Part shown: piece by piece, positions 5,114 to 5,173 of the stretch
Numbering within the stretch: the stretch's first letter is position 1
Layout: the number at the start of each line of letters is the position of its first letter
Assembly (NCBI GenBank): GCA_964617995.1
Contig: CAZTXD010000198.1
Coordinates: 1 to 5,173, forward strand
Reading direction: 5' to 3'
DNA from: CAZTXD01 sp964617995
GTDB lineage: Bacteria > Actinomycetota > Acidimicrobiia > Spongiisociales > ZC4RG35
Length of the DNA stretch: 5,173 nucleotides
The notes under the pieces: generated by a model
Told to the model about the DNA's origin: nothing
Seen by the model: only the letters and a program-made list of their open reading frames with translations
The model's database searches: none
Program-made: the position numbers and the translations under genes

Positions 5114-5119
5114 GTGGCC

Positions 5120-5173
5120 GTGACCGACACCGGCCCCCGTGAGGCATGCGGCGTCTTCGGCATCTATGCGCCG
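5120..5173 (+). CDS. purF: Amidophosphoribosyltransferase PurF, N-terminus only
   Basis: The last 54 bases encode 18 residues, (M)TDTGPREACGVFGIYAP, before the window ends. The ACGVFGIYAP segment is the hallmark start of glutamine PRPP amidotransferase, which makes phosphoribosylamine from PRPP and glutamine in the first committed step of purine synthesis. Cys10 would be the N-terminal nucleophile of the glutaminase domain, exposed by removal of a nine-residue propeptide, as known for Bacillus-type PurF. The GTG start is chosen because the nearby ATG at 5112 runs into a stop after three codons, and a -10 hexamer sits 6 bases upstream of the GTG. The recognition rests on a short segment, so other class II glutamine amidotransferases remain possible, but the REACGVFGIYAP wording is strongly PurF-like. 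Confidence 0.85.
   Translation, partial: MTDTGPREACGVFGIYAP

Noticed and set aside
4621..5142. Open frames across the tandem array on both strands, as a possible repeat protein
   Set aside because: Unit lengths of 71 and 70 are not multiples of three, so successive units are read in different frames and encode different peptides. There is no selection for a shared protein repeat.

Overview
The window is GC-rich DNA from a free-living bacterium. High G+C coding sequence, TANNNT-type -10 elements placed directly in front of start codons, and the style of the proteins (an ArsR/SRPBCC cassette, a GGxGT/PKTIDND-type phosphofructokinase, a purF product opening REACGVFGIYAP) suggest an actinobacterium. 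The Acidimicrobiia are a reasonable but unproven guess. There is no sign of phage, transposase, CRISPR, rRNA or tRNA.

Layout. Positions 1-422 (minus strand) carry an SRPBCC/AHSA1-fold protein that runs off the left edge. It diverges from a plus-strand pair, an ArsR-family repressor (500-802) and a second SRPBCC/AHSA1 protein (795-1226), which overlap by 8 bases. The 77-base divergent gap holds two 24-bp imperfect palindromes. Both fit the consensus CTATTTTAG-N6-CTAAAATAG and lie over the predicted promoter elements of both directions, so the three genes look like one self-regulated divergon. Next come a 6-phosphofructokinase (1266-2387), a 14-helix MFS transporter (2468-3907) and a crotonase-superfamily protein (3951-4742). 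All are on the plus strand, with gaps of about 40-80 bases and no clear rho-independent terminators.

A 377-base non-coding stretch (4743-5119) follows. Most of it is a tandem array of four diverged units of about 71 bp (4763-5044), each opening with the palindrome AACCCTGGGTT. Immediately after it, purF (amidophosphoribosyltransferase, first step of purine synthesis) starts with GTG at 5120 and leaves the window after 18 codons.

The ArsR/SRPBCC genes probably act together as a small ligand-responsive module. The phosphofructokinase (glycolysis), transporter, crotonase and purF have no obvious shared pathway and read as ordinary chromosomal neighbours. The items most worth a second look are the twin-palindrome operator, the repeat array in front of purF, and the crotonase, which lacks both classical hydratase glutamates but has a His-Asp pair spaced as in 6-oxocamphor hydrolase. 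No clearly new multi-gene system is visible.
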